Below are positions 62,215 to 64,000 of a stretch of DNA of 64,000 nucleotides, one piece after another. The notes below the pieces were generated by a model that worked only from the letters and a program-made list of their open reading frames with translations, had not been told where the DNA came from and searched no databases. This stretch comes from Bryobacterales bacterium (GTDB lineage Bacteria > Acidobacteriota > Terriglobia > Bryobacterales > Bryobacteraceae): positions 1-64,000 of the forward strand of contig DAIDHC010000144.1 of NCBI GenBank assembly GCA_027452065.1. The letters are read 5' to 3'. Position 1 is the stretch's first letter. The number at the start of each line of letters is the position of its first letter. Made by a program: the position numbers and the translations under genes.

Positions 62215-64000
62215 ATGAAACCGGTCTTCTACGCCCTGTTTGGAGCCCTGTTCACGGCCGGTCTCTCGCTCACCCTCGGCCGTCTTCTCCTGGCCCGCGT
62301 CCGCCTCCATCTTTTCCGCGCCGAGGAGTGGCTCTTCGCTTATCTGCTCGGCTCGGCCTCGCTCAGCCTCACCGTCTTCGCCCTCGCCGCTCTCCAGGTC
62401 TTTCACAAAGGCGTCCTGCTCGCTCTCGCCGCAGCCGCCGTTGTCGCCGCCTGGCGCACCCACGCCTTCCGCTCCGCCGCGCAGCCCGCCCCGCCGCTGC
62501 CGCGCTTCTGGCGCTGGTTTTTCCTGGCCGCCTTCTGGGCTTACGCGGTCCTCTATTTTCCTTACGCTCTTGCGCCCGAGATGAGCCCCGACGGCGCCAC
62601 TTACCACCTCGGCTTCGTCTCCCAGCTCTATCGCCTCCACGGCTTCCGGCTCATCACCACCGATTTTTACAAGAACATGCCCGCCGGCCTCGAAATGCTC
62701 TTCCTGGCCGCGTTCTCCTACGGCAAACACTCCGCGGCCGCGCTCGTCCACCTTCAGTTCCTGCTCGTTCTTCCCTGGCTCATCGTCAGCTTCGGCCGCC
62801 GGTTTCAATACCCCGCCGCCGCCGTCTTTGCCGCTCTCGCCGTGCTCTGTTGCCCGGTGGCGGGCATGGACGCCACCAGCGCCTATGTCGATGCCGGCCT
62901 CGCCGCCTGTGTCTTCGGCGTCTTCTACCTGCTGGAAATCTGGCGCGGCGAGCGCGACCCCCGTTTACTTGCCGCCGCCGGCGCGCTGGCCGGCTTCGCC
63001 TTCTCCATTAAATACACCGGCGCCCTGATACTCCTGTACGCCCTGCTTGCCGCCGCCTGGACTCTGCGCCGCTCTCTCCCGCACCCACTCCGCTACTCCG
63101 TTTCCCGCCTCTCCCTCGCCCTCATCTGGATCCTCCCCTGGACCGTCAAAAGCTGGCTCGCCGTCGGCAATCCGCTCACGCCTTTCTTCGATTCGCTCTT
63201 CCCCAATCCCTACGTCCACATCTCGTTCCTCGCCGACTGGTCGCACCTGCTCACCCACTACGGCATCACCAATTACGCTCAGCTTCCCTGGGAGCTCTGC
63301 GTCCGCGGCGAGCGCGTCTCCGGCGTCATCGGGCCCCTGTTCCTCCTCGCCCCGCTCGCCCTCGCCGCGCTCCGCTCCTCCCTCGGCCGCCGCATTCTCC
63401 TCGCCGGCGCCTTCGCCGCCCTCCCCTACGCGGGCAACATCGACCCCCGCTTCCTTCTCCCCGCGCTGCCTTTCGTCTCGCTCGCCCTTGGCATGGTGCT
63501 CTCCAGCCTCCATCCGGCCGCCGCCGCCCTCCCTCTGGCCGCCTCGCTCGTCCTCTCGCTGCCCGTCGCCACGCCCCTCTACACGTTTCCCTACACCTGG
63601 CGGCTCGACTCCAACTGGCCCTGGAGCGCCGCTCTCCGACGCGTCCCCGAAGGCATCTGGCTCTACCAACACTTCCCCGGCTACCGCACCGACATCCTGA
63701 TCGAGCGAAACGTCCCGCCGGGCGAGCCGGTCTACTCCCTCTTCCAGGCCGCCGAGGCCTACACCTCGCGCGACATCCTCGTCTCCTATCAATCCGGCCC
63801 CAGCGAGGTGCTCAAGGACGCCATCTTCTCCGCCGTCACCTCCACCTGGCAGCCCGCTCTCCGCATGCGCTTTGCCTTCGCTCCGCGCACTCTCTCGCGC
63901 CTTCGCCTTGTGCAAACCGCCGCCGCCCCCGGCGAGCAGTGGAGCATCAACGAAATCCGCCTCAGCTCCGGCGGCCGCGAAATTCTTCCCGGCTCCTCCT
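62215..64000 (+). CDS. GT-C-like polytopic membrane protein, truncated by the window end
   Basis: Open reading frame from the ATG at 62215 with no stop before 64000, at least 595 residues. About ten hydrophobic segments are seen. The first long loop carries LAPEMSPDGATYHLGFVS, acidic residues in the GT-C catalytic position, and FSIKYTGALILLYALLAAAW follows the pattern of GT39/PMT-like proteins. The C-terminal end (INEIRLSSGGREILPGS) resembles a discoidin-type strand. It follows the YfhO gene by 48 bases. Confidence 0.8.
   Translation, partial: MKPVFYALFGALFTAGLSLTLGRLLLARVRLHLFRAEEWLFAYLLGSASLSLTVFALAALQVFHKGVLLALAAAAVVAAWRTHAFRSAAQPAPPLPRFWRWFFLAAFWAYAVLYFPYALAPEMSPDGATYHLGFVSQLYRLHGFRLITTDFYKNMPAGLEMLFLAAFSYGKHSAAALVHLQFLLVLPWLIVSFGRRFQYPAAAVFAALAVLCCPVAGMDATSAYVDAGLAACVFGVFYLLEIWRGERDPRLLAAAGALAGFAFSIKYTGALILLYALLAAAWTLRRSLPHPLRYSVSRLSLALIWILPWTVKSWLAVGNPLTPFFDSLFPNPYVHISFLADWSHLLTHYGITNYAQLPWELCVRGERVSGVIGPLFLLAPLALAALRSSLGRRILLAGAFAALPYAGNIDPRFLLPALPFVSLALGMVLSSLHPAAAALPLAASLVLSLPVATPLYTFPYTWRLDSNWPWSAALRRVPEGIWLYQHFPGYRTDILIERNVPPGEPVYSLFQAAEAYTSRDILVSYQSGPSEVLKDAIFSAVTSTWQPALRMRFAFAPRTLSRLRLVQTAAAPGEQWSINEIRLSSGGREILPGSS

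Noticed and set aside
1-64000. Mobile elements, CRISPR arrays, defence genes, rRNA and tRNA
   Set aside because: Looked for on both strands by translation motifs and repeats. No transposase, integrase, regular repeat array or RNA gene was seen. A covariance-model scan would be decisive for small RNAs.

Overview
The window looks like a chromosomal segment of an Acidobacteriota bacterium, most likely a Solibacter/Bryobacter-type soil member. This is inferred from gene content, not from a database search. The signs are high GC, a VWFA-related protein of the type common in acidobacteria, a DUF1080 protein, two roughly 1000-residue secreted sortilin/BNR-propeller proteins, a one-piece propeller sensor kinase (Reg_prop/Y_Y_Y/HisKA_3), YfhO-type membrane proteins and many small ECF/ZAS operons. 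I saw no insertion sequence, CRISPR array, phage gene, rRNA or tRNA.

Layout. 1-7.6 kb: a penicillin-acylase-like Ntn hydrolase, a CNNM/CBS/CorC membrane protein, and a compact set of ABC exporter, histidine kinase and an unusual receiver-XRE response regulator. This part is visibly less GC-rich than the rest. 7.9-14.8 kb: carB/carA, then an ECF sigma, ZAS anti-sigma and secreted-protein operon. 14.8-18 kb: a thiolase overlapped by a minimal OB-fold (DUF35-like) partner, then three small secreted proteins. 18-28.5 kb: a propeller sensor kinase and NarL-type regulator, followed by an RND efflux operon (permease, adaptor, TolC) with a candidate operator in front. 28.5-42.8 kb: a carbon and protein scavenging region with a GH13 enzyme, an OYE-family reductase, two sortilin/BNR exoproteins, an S9 peptidase, an acid-sugar-dehydratase-like enolase, a VWA protein and an exported DinB protein. 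42.8-49.6 kb: UDP-glucose dehydrogenase, a GT4 glycosyltransferase, DUF1080, a polytopic membrane protein and a BtuF-like protein. 49.6-53.2 kb: a five-gene overlapping operon (ECF sigma, ZAS anti-sigma, B-box membrane protein, small membrane protein, LiaF/DUF4097-like protein). 53.5-57.9 kb: a flippase-like protein, nrdR, rpoD with a clear promoter and terminator, and a coiled-coil membrane protein. 58-64 kb: alpha-L-fucosidase, a methyltransferase, a YfhO protein and a GT-C-like protein cut by the window end.

How the genes may work together. Several blocks are self-contained signalling units, each sitting next to its probable output. HK/RR-XRE sits next to an exporter, the propeller HK/NarL pair next to an RND pump, and the 53-kb ECF operon carries three consecutive proteins that share one LiaI/LiaF-like membrane hairpin. 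That last operon and the receiver-XRE unit are the best candidates here for a poorly described system. The rest is a coherent but ordinary oligotroph repertoire of secreted hydrolases, sugar catabolism and envelope glycans.

Limits. All calls come from reading sequence and translations by eye. Family assignments rest on motifs, and no alignment or structure was run.
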